This document shows, piece after piece, positions 23,587-33,333 of a stretch of DNA of 64,000 nucleotides. Every line of letters begins with the position of its first letter. Position 1 is the stretch's first letter. This DNA is from Malus domestica. Taxonomy: Eukaryota; Streptophyta; Magnoliopsida; Rosales; Rosaceae. A program made the position numbers and the translations under genes. The notes under the pieces were generated by a model that saw only the letters and a list, made by a program, of their open reading frames with translations, had not been told where the DNA came from and made no database searches. The DNA lies in assembly GCF_042453785.1 (NCBI RefSeq), contig NC_091672.1:14216501-14280500 (forward strand), given 5' to 3'.

Positions 23587-23860
23587 ATGGATAAAAACTA
23601 TGGTTGTTCTCAAAACAAAAATAATCGCAGAGATATTTGTTGCAGACAACGCAACAACGCATACAATACTTCGAAATCGAAAATATTTCACAAGCGTGAT
23701 GCTTACAAAGGTAAAGGTAATAACAATATCAGACCAATCATATGTAATAGAACGCTCAGGAAAAGCCCAAGTCATGATACCAAATGGGACAATATTGTCC
23801 ATACAAAATGTGTTGTACGTTACTTGATCTACAAGAAATTTGTTGAGTTGATATCCAAGT
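23587..23860 (+). pseudogene. Protease remnant of Copia-3
   Basis: One frame reads VADNATTHTILRNRKYF, the counterpart of ADSATTHSILRDRKYF in the intact pol. The active-site DSATT is DNATT. The sequence ends near 23870, where the opposite-facing Copia-4 begins. Confidence 0.75.
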
Positions 23861-23924
23861 TTTAAACTACAAGTTCAAAAAATTAAAAGAAACATACATT
23901 AAACATGAAAATGATTTAATTGGG

Positions 23925-24645
23925 TTTGAATTATGCCTTGGACCCTAGTTGTAAAACTAAATACCATGGTTCTTACCCTTCCTATTCCATCTCCCTCGCT
24001 TGTAATTATTGCCACTTGAGGAGGTGGTGTTTGCTTCAAGTGAAGCAGAATTCACTTCTGGAAATGGCGCTGACCCAGTTGGTTCAGACTGATGATTTTT
24101 CATCAAGAACTCATTGTTCTGTTAAGCCACAAGAAGCACTAATATTAGTTGGTTGTACTCTATAAAGCCTTGCTCTCTATACTGCTGTTGCAGAAGCACA
24201 TTAGAGGCATGAAAAGTACTAAAAGTCTTTTTCAGCATATCTTGCTCAGTTATAGTCTCCCACAAAGTTTCATTTGGAAACTAATTCTGAACATTGAAGA
24301 GTTATACTCAGTAACCGTCTTAAAATCCTAGATTCTCATGTGTGTCCAATCAGAACGAGTTCTTGGGAGAATCACCATTTTCTGGTGCTTATATCTATTC
24401 TTCAATGCATTCCAGAGAGCCAGCGGGTTTTCAACCGTTAGGTATTCGCTCTTTAATCCTTCATCGAGTTGGCGACAAATAAAGATCACAACTTTTGTCT
24501 GATCTTGAAAGGAGCAGTGTTTCTTTCCTTGATGGTGTCTCCAAGATTTCCTACCTCCAGATGGATCTTGGCATCCATAACCCAGGTAAGGTAGTTTTTC
24601 CCATGATATCAAGGGCACTAAAATCAAGCTTTGCTGCCATTTTTT
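23925..24645 (-). pseudogene. gag remnant of Copia-4
   Basis: Starts ATGGCAGCAAAGCTTGAT on the minus strand. The clearest part is at 24328-24627 (LDEGLKSEYLTVENPLALWN, then ALKNRYKHQKMVILP), a UBN2-type Copia Gag core. Frameshifts and stops follow, and sequence ends before the zinc knuckle. Confidence 0.8.
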
Positions 24646-24933
24646 CTTTTTGAAAGAAACATGAGATGTGTAAGAATGTGCAATTTATAGAGGAATATAG
24701 TGTTAGAACTTCTGGTTCTTACAAACTTTTCATTTTTGATCTTCAGGTGAAAATAATTAGCTCGAAACTTTAGGCTCGAGATTTATATAATTTAGACAGT
24801 AATTAAAAAAACCATTAGGTAGGTAGTAATACTCTCTACATAGGCACTGCCATCAGTATTGAGTACTACTACCATAAAGAAAGAAAATTAATGAGGAAGG
24901 CAATTGTACCGCACCACTCTTATTTAAATAATA

Positions 24934-25080
24934 GGGGTGTGCTATCCACACACCTCAAATTACTTCTCACACACCCTTGTTAATTTCTGTCCGTTGATCT
25001 TCTTCAATTCATCTGATCCGACGGCCGAAAATTAGAAAGGTGTGTGAGAAGTAAAATGGGGTGTGTGAATATCACACCCC
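24934..25080. mobile_element. hAT-like MITE, 147 bp
   Basis: Termini GGGGTGTGCTATCCACACACC and (reverse) GGGGTGTGATATTCACACACC form a long imperfect inverted repeat. Flanked by the perfect 8-bp TSD AAATAATA (24926-24933 and 25081-25088). Confidence 0.8.
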
Positions 25081-25457
25081 AAATAATATAGTGTATAATG
25101 AGCGATTATACCACACCATTCAAGCACCAGGAAATTAAATACGTAGTTTAGGATGAGCAATTATACCGCACCATAAAAAATTGCAGTAAAATTAAATATG
25201 CAATTCTTAATGCGCAATTATATTGTACCATCTAAAATTGCAGTACAAATTAGTAATTAGAAGCTACACCAAATAAGAAATAAAAAAATATAAGTAATTA
25301 TTAAATTGAGGACTAGGAGAAGGCATTGTGCTAGCAGCTCTTGCCATGGAAACATAAAGCAGGTGAGACAAAGAAGGAAGATGAACAATAATATCTTTAT
25401 TGGAAACATTTTTCAGCGAAGGAAATGAAAACTAGTTAGAGAGTCGTGCTGATAACA

Positions 25458-25855
25458 TGTTATAAAGTGAGAGAGAGATAACATTTGTTAGAGATAGAAG
25501 TGGAACAGGTGCAATGTATGGCATTTTTATTTTGCAATTGTATCACCCAAGGGGTTGCAGGTAGAAAGAGGAGGGATATTGGTATTATTATTTTCACTAT
25601 TGTTTTTGTGTTGTTTGATCATACACTGCATGCTCTAGCCATTTACGTGCAGAAGTCTACAAGGGAAATTAATGTACATTGAATAACATGTCATTGGACA
25701 ACAACAACAAAAAAAAAATGACAATACTACTATTTTTAGTCTTTCTTCTTTTTCACTTTTGACTAAACCATGTGTGCATTCAATCCCCCTAGCTTTTACA
25801 TCAGTATGTCAATTGTGGTAACGTAAAATTCCTTGCGATTATAATCATTGTATCA
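25458..25855 (-). repeat. 5' LTR of Copia-4
   Basis: On the minus strand begins TGATACAATGATTATAATCG and ends TTTATAACA, 398 bp, aligning with the Copia-3 LTR. The outer flank does not repeat the Copia-3 outer flank, so the two are not the ends of one insertion. Confidence 0.65.
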
Positions 25856-26317
25856 GAGCATCGTCCCATGGAGTGAGAAATCACATAAACGTTGATTTCT
25901 TTCACTATGCATTGCCCTCCAATGTTCAAGATAAACCATAGCTATGACTTTTACTCATTATAGTCTAGTGCAAAAGCATGACATACATACGGCTTCCTAT
26001 GGGCTACCTGCCCCAGCATAGGGAAACTTTCTTAGATATTTCTATTCTTATTGTGTCTTTCGGCACTGGTCCTTGAAAATGGGATTTCTGTGACGATAAC
26101 AGATCTTTCTTGGATTCATGCATGGAGAATTTGACCAAAAATTATGATTGGATGACGATTGTGATAGGTTTAATATTCTTTTCTTATGATCTTGCTGGAG
26201 TTTTTCCCAATGATATAGCTAGACCTTTACTATGAGGGGTAAATTCTTTCACTTTGCAGTTGTCAACGCTCGATGTAGGCCTTTCTATACGAGTTGTTGA
26301 TACACTTAAAGATATTG
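25856..26317. other. Unassigned HINT intron sequence
   Basis: No exon or element recognised. It ends with ATCCG (26318-26322), the left TSD of the intact Copia, and continues at 32941 on the other side. Confidence 0.4.
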
Positions 26318-26322
26318 ATCCG

Positions 26323-26635
26323 TGTTGTAAATGATGGATATGTTTGCCCACATGTGTATAGTAATGTGTATAGTAAAGTATCACATGTGTACTATATACT
26401 CATAAGCTAAATAGTAATGTTTTGTAATTTTCCATTGAAGTAGCTCTATAAATAGAGCAATTCAATTGTGCAAAGATTAGTGATTGAGAAGAAGAAAGAA
26501 AAGAGAAATATATCTAATAGCAATAATATACATTACTTCCTCTGCAACAGCTTGTGTCGGTATATTACTCTGCAACTGCTTCGTTCCTTCACCGAGTAAA
26601 GGTTATCTCTCTATAAATTTTGCCTATTTATAACA
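26323..26635 (+). repeat. 5' LTR of Copia-1
   Basis: Starts TGTTGTAAATGATGG and ends TATTTATAACA. A TATA box (CTATAAATAG, about 26446-26455) should drive the genomic RNA. Followed directly by CGTTATCAGCACGAC (26636-26650), the likely primer-binding region, shared with Copia-3 and Copia-4. Confidence 0.95.
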
Positions 26636-26869
26636 CGTTATCAGCACGACTCTCTAATCTTTTTCTCATTTCCTTCCACCGAAAGAAAAAAAAAAAATGT
26701 TTCCTCTAAGGTTTTTTCTGTTCTTCTTCTTCCTCTCCCTCAATTGCTGGGTATACCCTCGCGAAGAACTGTTTGCACCATGTTTACTTCTAGTTCTCCA
26801 ACTAATTGTCACTTATATCTTTGATTTCTTGTTTGGTGTAGATATTGACTACTAACCCACTGATTATTT

Positions 26870-27480
26870 ATGCAATCCAAGATTGTGCGGTTCTATCGCC
26901 TATCTTGGACTGCAGATCTAATTTTACTGCAAATTTTAAGTGGAGTGGTATAATCGCCCGCTCTATCCTGCATATTTAAATTTTCCCGTTATTTAATTTT
27001 ATCGCAATTTTAGGTGGTGTGAAATAATCACCCACCCTGCTTTACATCTTTAATTTTATCGCAATTTTAGGTGGTGTGAAATAATCACCCACTCTGCTTT
27101 ACATATTTAATTTTATCGCAATTTTAGGTGGTGTGAAATAATCACCCACCCTGCTTTGCATATTTAATTTTATTGCAATTTTAGGTGGTGCGGTATAATC
27201 GTCCACCCTGCTTTGCATATTTAATTTTATTGCAATTTTAGGTGGTGCGGTATAATCGTCCACCCTGCTTTGCATATTTAATTTTATTGCAATTTTAGGT
27301 GGTGCGGTATAATCGTCCACCCTGCTTTGCATATTTAAATTTTATCGCAATTTTAGGTGGTGCGGTATAATCGTCCACCTTGCTCTACATATTTAAATTT
27401 TCCTGCTGTTTAAAGTAGTGCGGAATAATCACCCATCCTATACTTATTTCGATGAGAATGGTGCGGTACAATTGCCCTTC
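26870..27480 (+). repeat. 57-bp hairpin tandem array in the Copia-1 leader
   Basis: Unit starts (GGTGGTG) fall at 27013, 27070, 27127, 27184, 27241, 27298 and 27356, i.e. 57-58 bp apart, with degenerate units on both sides. Each unit has a small inverted repeat, GGTGG...CCACC, with an inner 3-bp stem. It lies between primer site and gag and is non-coding in the sense direction. Confidence 0.9.
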
Positions 27481-27641
27481 TCATTAATTGTGTAAATCTC
27501 GAGCCTGAAGTTTCGAGTACTTATCATTTTGGCCTGAAGATCAAAAAAATTTGTAAGAACCAGAAGTTCTAACAATATATTTCTCCAGTACACATATTAC
27601 TGCAAGTTCTTACACACCTCATTTTTCTTTCAGAAAAGAAA

Positions 27642-28697
27642 ATGGCAAACTTGGCAAAGCTTGATTTTGCTGCCCTGGACATTACTGGAAAGAATTACCT
27701 TACATGGGTACTGGATACCAAGATCCATCTGGAAGCAGCAAATCTTGGAGATACCATCAAGGAAGAAAGCAGTTCATCCTCTCAAGATCGAGCAAAGGCC
27801 ATGATTTTTATTCGTCGCCATCTTGATGAGGCACTAAAGAGCGAGTACTTAACGGTTGAAGATCCGTTAGCCCTTTGGAATGCCTTGAGAAGCAGGTACA
27901 ATCACCAGACAACGGTGATTCTTCCAAAAGCTCGCTATGACTGGACTCACCTAAGGATCCAGGATTTCAAATCAGTGGCTGAGTACAATTCGGCGTTGTT
28001 CAGAATTACCTCTCAGATGAAACTCTGTGGGGATACTATCACTGAGGAGATGTTATTGGAAAAGACTTTCAGCACATTCCACGCCTCTAACATGGTACTG
28101 CAACAACAGTATAGAGCGCGAGGCTTCACTGAATACAACCAGCTGATATCTGTGCTCTTGGTGGCTGAACAGAACAATGAGCTTCTCATGAAAAACCATA
28201 ATTCCCGGCCTACTGGATCAGCACCGTTCCCAGAAGTGAATGTTGCGTCCCTTGAAAGAAATACCATATCCTCCCGTGGCAATAATTACAAACGAGGACG
28301 TGGTCACAAGCAAGGTCGGTGGAAAGGAAAAAGCAAGAACCATGGTGTCCAGTTTCACAACCAAGTTCCAAGGTATAATCCAGGCCCGAGCTTTAAAAAT
28401 ACCAATCGCCAGAAAGGAAAAGCTCATGTGAACACTCCTAGAAATCATGAAGGAGGTTGCCATAGGTGTGGTGGCAACGGACATTGGGCGCGTACTTGTC
28501 GCACCCCAAAGCATCTGGTGGAACTATATCAAGCCTCCTTCAAGGAGAAGGGTGTCGAGATCAATTTCCTTGACCAGGCTAAACCAATGGAAACCCCTGA
28601 TCCAGTGACCAATTTATCAGGACAGTTAAACACAACCCACCTGGATGCTACAGACTTTATTAATGAAAGAGGGAATGAAGTTTATGGGTCCGATTGA
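27642..28697 (+). CDS. gag: Copia Gag polyprotein
   Basis: 351 residues, open from ATG 27642 to TGA. The UBN2-type Gag core covers about residues 30-190 (NYLTWVLDTKIHLEA, LDEALKSEYLTVEDPLALWN, RYNHQTTVILPKARYDWTHL). A basic region (about 215-265) precedes a CCHC zinc knuckle, CHRCGGNGHWARTC, at residues 273-286 with all four ligands. Gag forms the virus-like particle and binds the element RNA. Unlike many plant Copia elements it is not fused to Pol: a TGA closes it 84 bp before the pol frame opens. The start is supported because both decayed relatives align from the same point. Confidence 0.93.
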   Translation: MANLAKLDFAALDITGKNYLTWVLDTKIHLEAANLGDTIKEESSSSSQDRAKAMIFIRRHLDEALKSEYLTVEDPLALWNALRSRYNHQTTVILPKARYDWTHLRIQDFKSVAEYNSALFRITSQMKLCGDTITEEMLLEKTFSTFHASNMVLQQQYRARGFTEYNQLISVLLVAEQNNELLMKNHNSRPTGSAPFPEVNVASLERNTISSRGNNYKRGRGHKQGRWKGKSKNHGVQFHNQVPRYNPGPSFKNTNRQKGKAHVNTPRNHEGGCHRCGGNGHWARTCRTPKHLVELYQASFKEKGVEINFLDQAKPMETPDPVTNLSGQLNTTHLDATDFINERGNEVYGSD

Positions 28698-28808
28698 ATT
28701 ATTTATGTTTAATGTACTCATGTTATTTGTACCTGTGGTTTAATGCTCGCATTTTCAATTCAATAAAAGTAGTATTCCAGTATGAATAAACTGCTTTTTC
28801 TTTACTCA
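28698..28808 (+). promoter_or_regulatory. Gag-pol junction with stops, AATAAA and a splice-acceptor-like site
   Basis: Gag and pol are in the same frame, but the gap has at least three in-frame stops. It contains CAATTCAATAAAAG, an AATAAA hexamer, and ends in TTTCTTTACTCAG at 28797-28809, which resembles a 3' splice site just before the conserved start of Pol (ATGGATAAAAATTATGG). Copia-3 has the same layout (AATAAAAGG, then TCTTACTCATAAAGGATGG). Splicing or early polyadenylation could set the Gag to Pol ratio. I could not find an unambiguous in-frame donor. Confidence 0.5.
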
Positions 28809-31800
28809 GAGATCATGGATAAAAATTATGGTTATTCTCAAAACAAGATCAATGGCGGAGACTTTTGTCTTGCAGATAGCGCAACCACGCATTCAATACT
28901 TCGAGACCGAAAGTATTTCTCGAATTTGGTACTTGCAAAAGTAAAGGTAACAACAATATCAGGACCATCAGATGTAATTGAAGGCTCAGGAAAAGCCCAG
29001 ATTATGTTACCAAATGGAACAATATTGTCTATAAAGAATGCATTATATGCTACTCGGTCCATTCGAAATTTGTTGAGTTTTAAAGACATACGTTTAAATG
29101 GATACCACCTTGAAACGAAAAGTGTAGAAAATGTGGAATATTTATGCATTACCTCCAACGATACCCAGAAGCGTATATTGGAGAAGTTGCATGGTTTATC
29201 GAGTGGATTGTATTGTACATACATAAAGACAGTTGAGGCATATACTGTCATGAACCAGAAGTTCATTGATTCAAAGGTTTACATGCTTTGGCATGACCGT
29301 CTAGGTCATCCAGGATCCACCATGATGCGTAGAATCATTACCAACTCTAATGGACATCCATTACTGAGCAGACACATTAATGTCCCGAATGATAATCCTT
29401 GCAAGGCTTGTTCCCAAGGGAAGTTGGTAATTAGACCATCACAACTAAAGGTTGATGATGAATCCCCATCATTTTTGCAAAGAATTCAAGGGGATATTTG
29501 TGGACCTATTCAACCACCTTGTGGACCATTTCGATATTTTATGGTTTTGGTTGATGCATCTACCCGATGGTCACATGTTTGCCTATTGTCTACTCGAAAT
29601 GTAGCTTTTGCGAGACTTCTTGCTCAGATAATTAAGTTGCGAGCACAGTTCCCAGATCATCCCATTAAGTCCATTCGACTTGATAACGCTGGTGAATTTA
29701 CGTCTCAAACCTTTGATGATTACTGTATGGCACTGGGCATTAATGTTGAACACCCTGTTCCTCATGTCCATACTCAAAATGGTTTAGCAGAGGCATTTAT
29801 CAAGCGGCTTCAATTAATAGCCCGCACTCTGCTCATGAAAACGAAATTGCCAGTTTCTACATGGGGACATGCCATATTACATGCTGCATCATTGGTTAGA
29901 TTGAGACCCATAGCCAACCACCAATACTCATCAATACAACTCGTGTTTGGACATCAGCCAAATATTTCACATTTACGAGTTTTTGGTTGTGCTGCTTATG
30001 TGCCTATTACACCACCACAACGAACTAAAATGGGACCTCAGCGCAGATTGGGAATTTATGTGGGTTTTGATTCACCATCTATCATTAGATATTTGGAACC
30101 TTTGACTGGTGATGTGTTTACAGCTCGTTTTGCTGATTGTCATTTTGATGAGACAATTTTCCCGTCGTTAGGGGGAGAAAAGACCGTTCCAGAAGAACGA
30201 CAAGAGCTAACATGGGTTGTTCCCACCTTATCTCATTTTGATCCAAGAAGCACTCAATGTGAAAACGAAGTGAAAAGAATCGTTCATCTTCAAGGTATTG
30301 CTAATCAAATGCCAGATGCATTTAATGATGCTTCGAAAGTGACACAGTCATATATACCGGCTGCAAACGCACCTGCAAGAATTGATGTCCCTGTTGGACA
30401 AAATAAAGTGGCAGCGAATGATTCATCCAGTGCACGCCTGAAGCGTGGTAGACCCCCAGGTTCAAAAGATTCAGCTCCTCGAAAGAGAAAGATGAGGGCC
30501 CAATTGAACCCAAATGATATCATTCAAGAAAAGGAATTGAATGATAAATCCACAATTCGTGACTCTGTACTTCCAGAAAAAGAAAATGTCCTTGATGAGA
30601 CACATGTCCCTGAAGAGACAGAAGTACATGAAAGCAAAGAAATATCCATAAATTATGCATGTACTAATGAATTGTGGGATCGAAATGAAATAATCATCGA
30701 TGACATGTTTGCATTTGCAATAGCCACTGAAATCATATTAAGTGATGATATTGAGCCCCGCTCTGTTGATGAATGCAAACAGAGACAAGATTGGCCTAAG
30801 TGGAAAGATGCAATCCAGGCAGAATTAAAATCCTTGGAAAGACGAAGTGTTTTTGGACCAGTAGTCCAAACCCCGCCTGGTGTGAACCCCGTAGGTTATA
30901 AATGGGTATTCACAAGGAAACGCAACGAGAAAAACGAGATTGCAAGATATAAAGCACGACTCGTTGCACAAGGTTTTTCACAAAGACCTGGAGTTGATTA
31001 TGAAGAGACATACTCTCCTGTAATGGATGCAATTACGTTTCGTTACTTAATAAGTTTGGTGATTTCAGAAAAACTTGACATGCGACTTATGGATGTCATC
31101 ACCGCGTATCTATATGGAGAATTAGATACTGACATATATATGAAAGTCCCAGAAGGACTTAAGTTGCCTGAAGCAACTAACAAACCACGGGGTATGTTCT
31201 CAATCAAATTAAGGCGATCACTATATGGGCTGAAACAATCTGGGCGAATGTGGTATAATCGTCTCAGTGAGTATTTGATTAAAGAAGGATATGCCAACAA
31301 TGTCATCTGCCCTTGTGTGTTCATTAAGAAATCAAATACTGGATTTGCTATAGTGGCAGTATATGTCGATGATATGAACCTAGTTGGAACCCCCGAAGAA
31401 CTCAACAAAACTGCTGAATATCTGAAAAACGAATTTGAAATGAAAGACCTTGGGAAAACCAAATATTGTCTAGGCCTGCAGATCGAGCATTGTGTTAGTG
31501 GAATTTTGGTCCGTCAATCAGCTTACATTGAAAAAATACTGAAGCGATTTGGCATGGACAAGGCTTATCCACTTAGCACCCCAATGGTCGTTCGTTCTTT
31601 GGACATTAAGAAAGATCCATTTCGTCCAAAAGAAGATGATGAACTGGTCCTTGGTCCAGAAGTACCATATTTGAGCGCAATAGGTGCTTTATTGTATTTA
31701 GCACAATGTACTAGACCAGATATAGCTTTTTCAGTTAACTTGTTAGCCAGGTACAGCTCTGCTCCAACAATTCGTCATTGGAAGGGAGTCAAAGATGTTC

Positions 31801-32411
31801 TACGATACCTTCGTGGGACAACAGATATGGGTCTCTTCTACTCAGACAAGCCCACAAATGAACAAATCCTTGTTGGATACGCAGATGCTGGTTTTCTCTC
31901 CGATCCGCATAAAGCCCGCTCACAAAATGGATATGTGTTCACTAATGGAGATACTGCAATTTCATGGCGATCAACAAAGCAAACGCTAGTTGCAACATCT
32001 TCCAATCATTCGGAAATAATTGCTTTACATGAAGCAAGTCGTGAATGTTCTTGGTTAAGATCAATGATCCATCACATCCGGAATTCATGTGGTCTACCTT
32101 CAAAGACAGACACTCCAACTGTCATCCATGAAGATAATGCAGCCTGTGTCGCCCAGATGAAGGAAGGATTTATCAAAGGTGATAAGACTAAACACATATC
32201 TCCAAGATTTTTCAGCGCACATGAGCTTCAGAAGGCTAAAGTTCTTGAAGTCAGACAAATCCGTTCCAATGAAAATTTAGCAGACTTGTTCACCAAATCT
32301 CTACCAAAGTGCACATTTCAGAAGTTGGTACAGGGAATCGGATTACGTCGGCTTACAGATTTGAAGAATGCGGAATCAGGGGGAGATACAATTCAGGGGG
32401 AGCATCCATGA
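28782..32411 (+). CDS. pol: Copia Pol polyprotein (protease, integrase, RT, RNase H)
   Basis: 1209 residues, uninterrupted. Protease ADSATTHSIL with active Asp at residue 32 (DSATT instead of the usual DSGAT). GAG-pre-integrase and integrase zinc site H171, H176, C207, C210. Integrase core D238, D301, E337 with the expected 35-residue D-E spacing. RT from about residue 700, catalytic YVDD at 861-864. RNase H with YADAG (Asp at 1035) and a final DLFTKSLPK. It ends before the polypurine tract. In the cell it would process Gag-Pol products, copy RNA to DNA and insert it. The true start may be ATG 28815 (MDKNYG) or a spliced in-frame fusion. Confidence 0.93.
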   Translation: MNKLLFLYSEIMDKNYGYSQNKINGGDFCLADSATTHSILRDRKYFSNLVLAKVKVTTISGPSDVIEGSGKAQIMLPNGTILSIKNALYATRSIRNLLSFKDIRLNGYHLETKSVENVEYLCITSNDTQKRILEKLHGLSSGLYCTYIKTVEAYTVMNQKFIDSKVYMLWHDRLGHPGSTMMRRIITNSNGHPLLSRHINVPNDNPCKACSQGKLVIRPSQLKVDDESPSFLQRIQGDICGPIQPPCGPFRYFMVLVDASTRWSHVCLLSTRNVAFARLLAQIIKLRAQFPDHPIKSIRLDNAGEFTSQTFDDYCMALGINVEHPVPHVHTQNGLAEAFIKRLQLIARTLLMKTKLPVSTWGHAILHAASLVRLRPIANHQYSSIQLVFGHQPNISHLRVFGCAAYVPITPPQRTKMGPQRRLGIYVGFDSPSIIRYLEPLTGDVFTARFADCHFDETIFPSLGGEKTVPEERQELTWVVPTLSHFDPRSTQCENEVKRIVHLQGIANQMPDAFNDASKVTQSYIPAANAPARIDVPVGQNKVAANDSSSARLKRGRPPGSKDSAPRKRKMRAQLNPNDIIQEKELNDKSTIRDSVLPEKENVLDETHVPEETEVHESKEISINYACTNELWDRNEIIIDDMFAFAIATEIILSDDIEPRSVDECKQRQDWPKWKDAIQAELKSLERRSVFGPVVQTPPGVNPVGYKWVFTRKRNEKNEIARYKARLVAQGFSQRPGVDYEETYSPVMDAITFRYLISLVISEKLDMRLMDVITAYLYGELDTDIYMKVPEGLKLPEATNKPRGMFSIKLRRSLYGLKQSGRMWYNRLSEYLIKEGYANNVICPCVFIKKSNTGFAIVAVYVDDMNLVGTPEELNKTAEYLKNEFEMKDLGKTKYCLGLQIEHCVSGILVRQSAYIEKILKRFGMDKAYPLSTPMVVRSLDIKKDPFRPKEDDELVLGPEVPYLSAIGALLYLAQCTRPDIAFSVNLLARYSSAPTIRHWKGVKDVLRYLRGTTDMGLFYSDKPTNEQILVGYADAGFLSDPHKARSQNGYVFTNGDTAISWRSTKQTLVATSSNHSEIIALHEASRECSWLRSMIHHIRNSCGLPSKTDTPTVIHEDNAACVAQMKEGFIKGDKTKHISPRFFSAHELQKAKVLEVRQIRSNENLADLFTKSLPKCTFQKLVQGIGLRRLTDLKNAESGGDTIQGEHP

Positions 32412-32613
32412 TACATGCATGTTGTACTCTTTTTCCTTCGCTTAGGATTTTTCCCACTGGGTTTTTCCTATCAAGGTTTTAACGAGGCAACCTAAGCATG
32501 CTCAACACCATCCGGGTAAAGTTGTACTCTTTTTCCTTCGCTATGGTTTTTTCCCACAGGGTTTTTCCAAGCAAGGTTTTAATGAGGCAACTGATGTTGA
32601 TATGTGGGCATCC

Positions 32614-32622
32614 AAGGGGGAG
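32614..32622 (+). other. Polypurine tract of Copia-1
   Basis: AAGGGGGAG directly precedes the 3' LTR and would prime plus-strand DNA synthesis. Confidence 0.85.
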
Positions 32623-32935
32623 TGTTGTAAATGATGGATATGTTTGCCCACATGTGTATAGTAATGTGTATAGTAAAGTATCACATGTGTACTATATACT
32701 CATAAGCTAAATAGTAATGTTTTGTAATTTTCCATTGAAGTAGCTCTATAAATAGAGCAATTCAATTGTGCAAAGATTAGTGATTGAGAAGAAGAAAGAA
32801 AAGAGAAATATATCTAATAGCAATAATATACATTACTTCCTCTGCAACAGCTTGTGTCGGTATATTACTCTGCAACTGCTTCGTTCCTTCACCGAGTAAA
32901 GGTTATCTCTCTATAAATTTTGCCTATTTATAACA
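32623..32935 (+). repeat. 3' LTR of Copia-1
   Basis: 313 bp, no difference from the 5' LTR found by eye, followed by the TSD copy ATCCG. Confidence 0.95.
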
Positions 32936-32940
32936 ATCCG

Positions 32941-33330
32941 GTGATATAAAAAGATTCAAAGACAGTGAATGTAAGGCTCCGAAGCAATTGATAAAAAAAT
33001 ATCGTGTAAGCTGCCTCACACTTAATCATGTGGTGCATTGTACTTGTAGAATAGTTTGAACTATGCCCCCCTCACTATTCATATATTTCTTGCATTATTA
33101 TGGTGTTCGTATGTGAGTGATTGTTTTTATAAAATAATGTTATCTTGTAATGATTTTAGCAGTAATATGTTCCTCAAACGAAAAGGGAAAACAATAGAAT
33201 ATGATATAAACTTTGACTGCAGTAAGCTGCTTGCAGCATCACTCCCTCTCCAATCAGTGTATGCTTTATCTGTATAAAGTTATTTACGGGCGGGAAACAC
33301 CATTAGCAAGGTTTAAATTTACTGAAAACA
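32941..33330. other. Unassigned HINT intron sequence
   Basis: No exon, including no VRDGLTGLSK-type HINT exon, and no element recognised. Confidence 0.4.
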
Positions 33331-33333
33331 TAA

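Larger units (their letters stand above)
19470..23870 (+). mobile_element. Truncated, decayed Copia element (Copia-3)
   Basis: Order: 5' LTR 19470-20230, a primer-site region (CGTTATCAGCA) as in the intact Copia, leader resuming at 21738, gag remnant 22382-23440, protease remnant 23587-23860, then truncation. It is interrupted by a MITE in the LTR and a hAT-like relic in the leader. Copia-4 (23920-25855) is a relative in opposite orientation and gives the empty sites for both insertions. Confidence 0.75.
23920..25855 (-). mobile_element. Truncated Copia element in inverted orientation (Copia-4)
   Basis: Minus strand: 5' LTR 25458-25855, primer site ATGTTATCAGCACGA, leader, gag remnant from about 24645 down to 23925, then truncation. 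Together with Copia-3 it forms an inverted repeat with arms of about 1.5 kb (21738-23190 against 23925-25450). A short hAT-like MITE sits in its leader. Confidence 0.75.
26323..32935 (+). mobile_element. Intact Ty1/Copia LTR retrotransposon (Copia-1)
   Basis: 6613 bp with perfect 5-bp TSD ATCCG (26318-26322 and 32936-32940). Both 313-bp LTRs look identical base for base, so the insertion should be very recent. Order: LTR, primer site, repeat-rich leader, gag, inter-ORF gap, pol (protease, integrase, RT, RNase H), purine tract, LTR. Integrase before RT places it in Copia. Both reading frames are open with catalytic residues in place, so it may be competent. It sits in the HINT pseudogene intron. 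Confidence 0.95.

Noticed and set aside
25849..25862. Primer-binding site GTATCAGAGC of another Copia
   Set aside because: The match overlaps the outer end of the Copia-4 LTR in the opposite sense, and no LTR precedes it. Judged coincidental.
27099..27332. Repetitive 77-residue protein on the minus strand
   Set aside because: It is only the antisense reading of the 57-bp leader array. The unit length is a multiple of three, which keeps the frame open.
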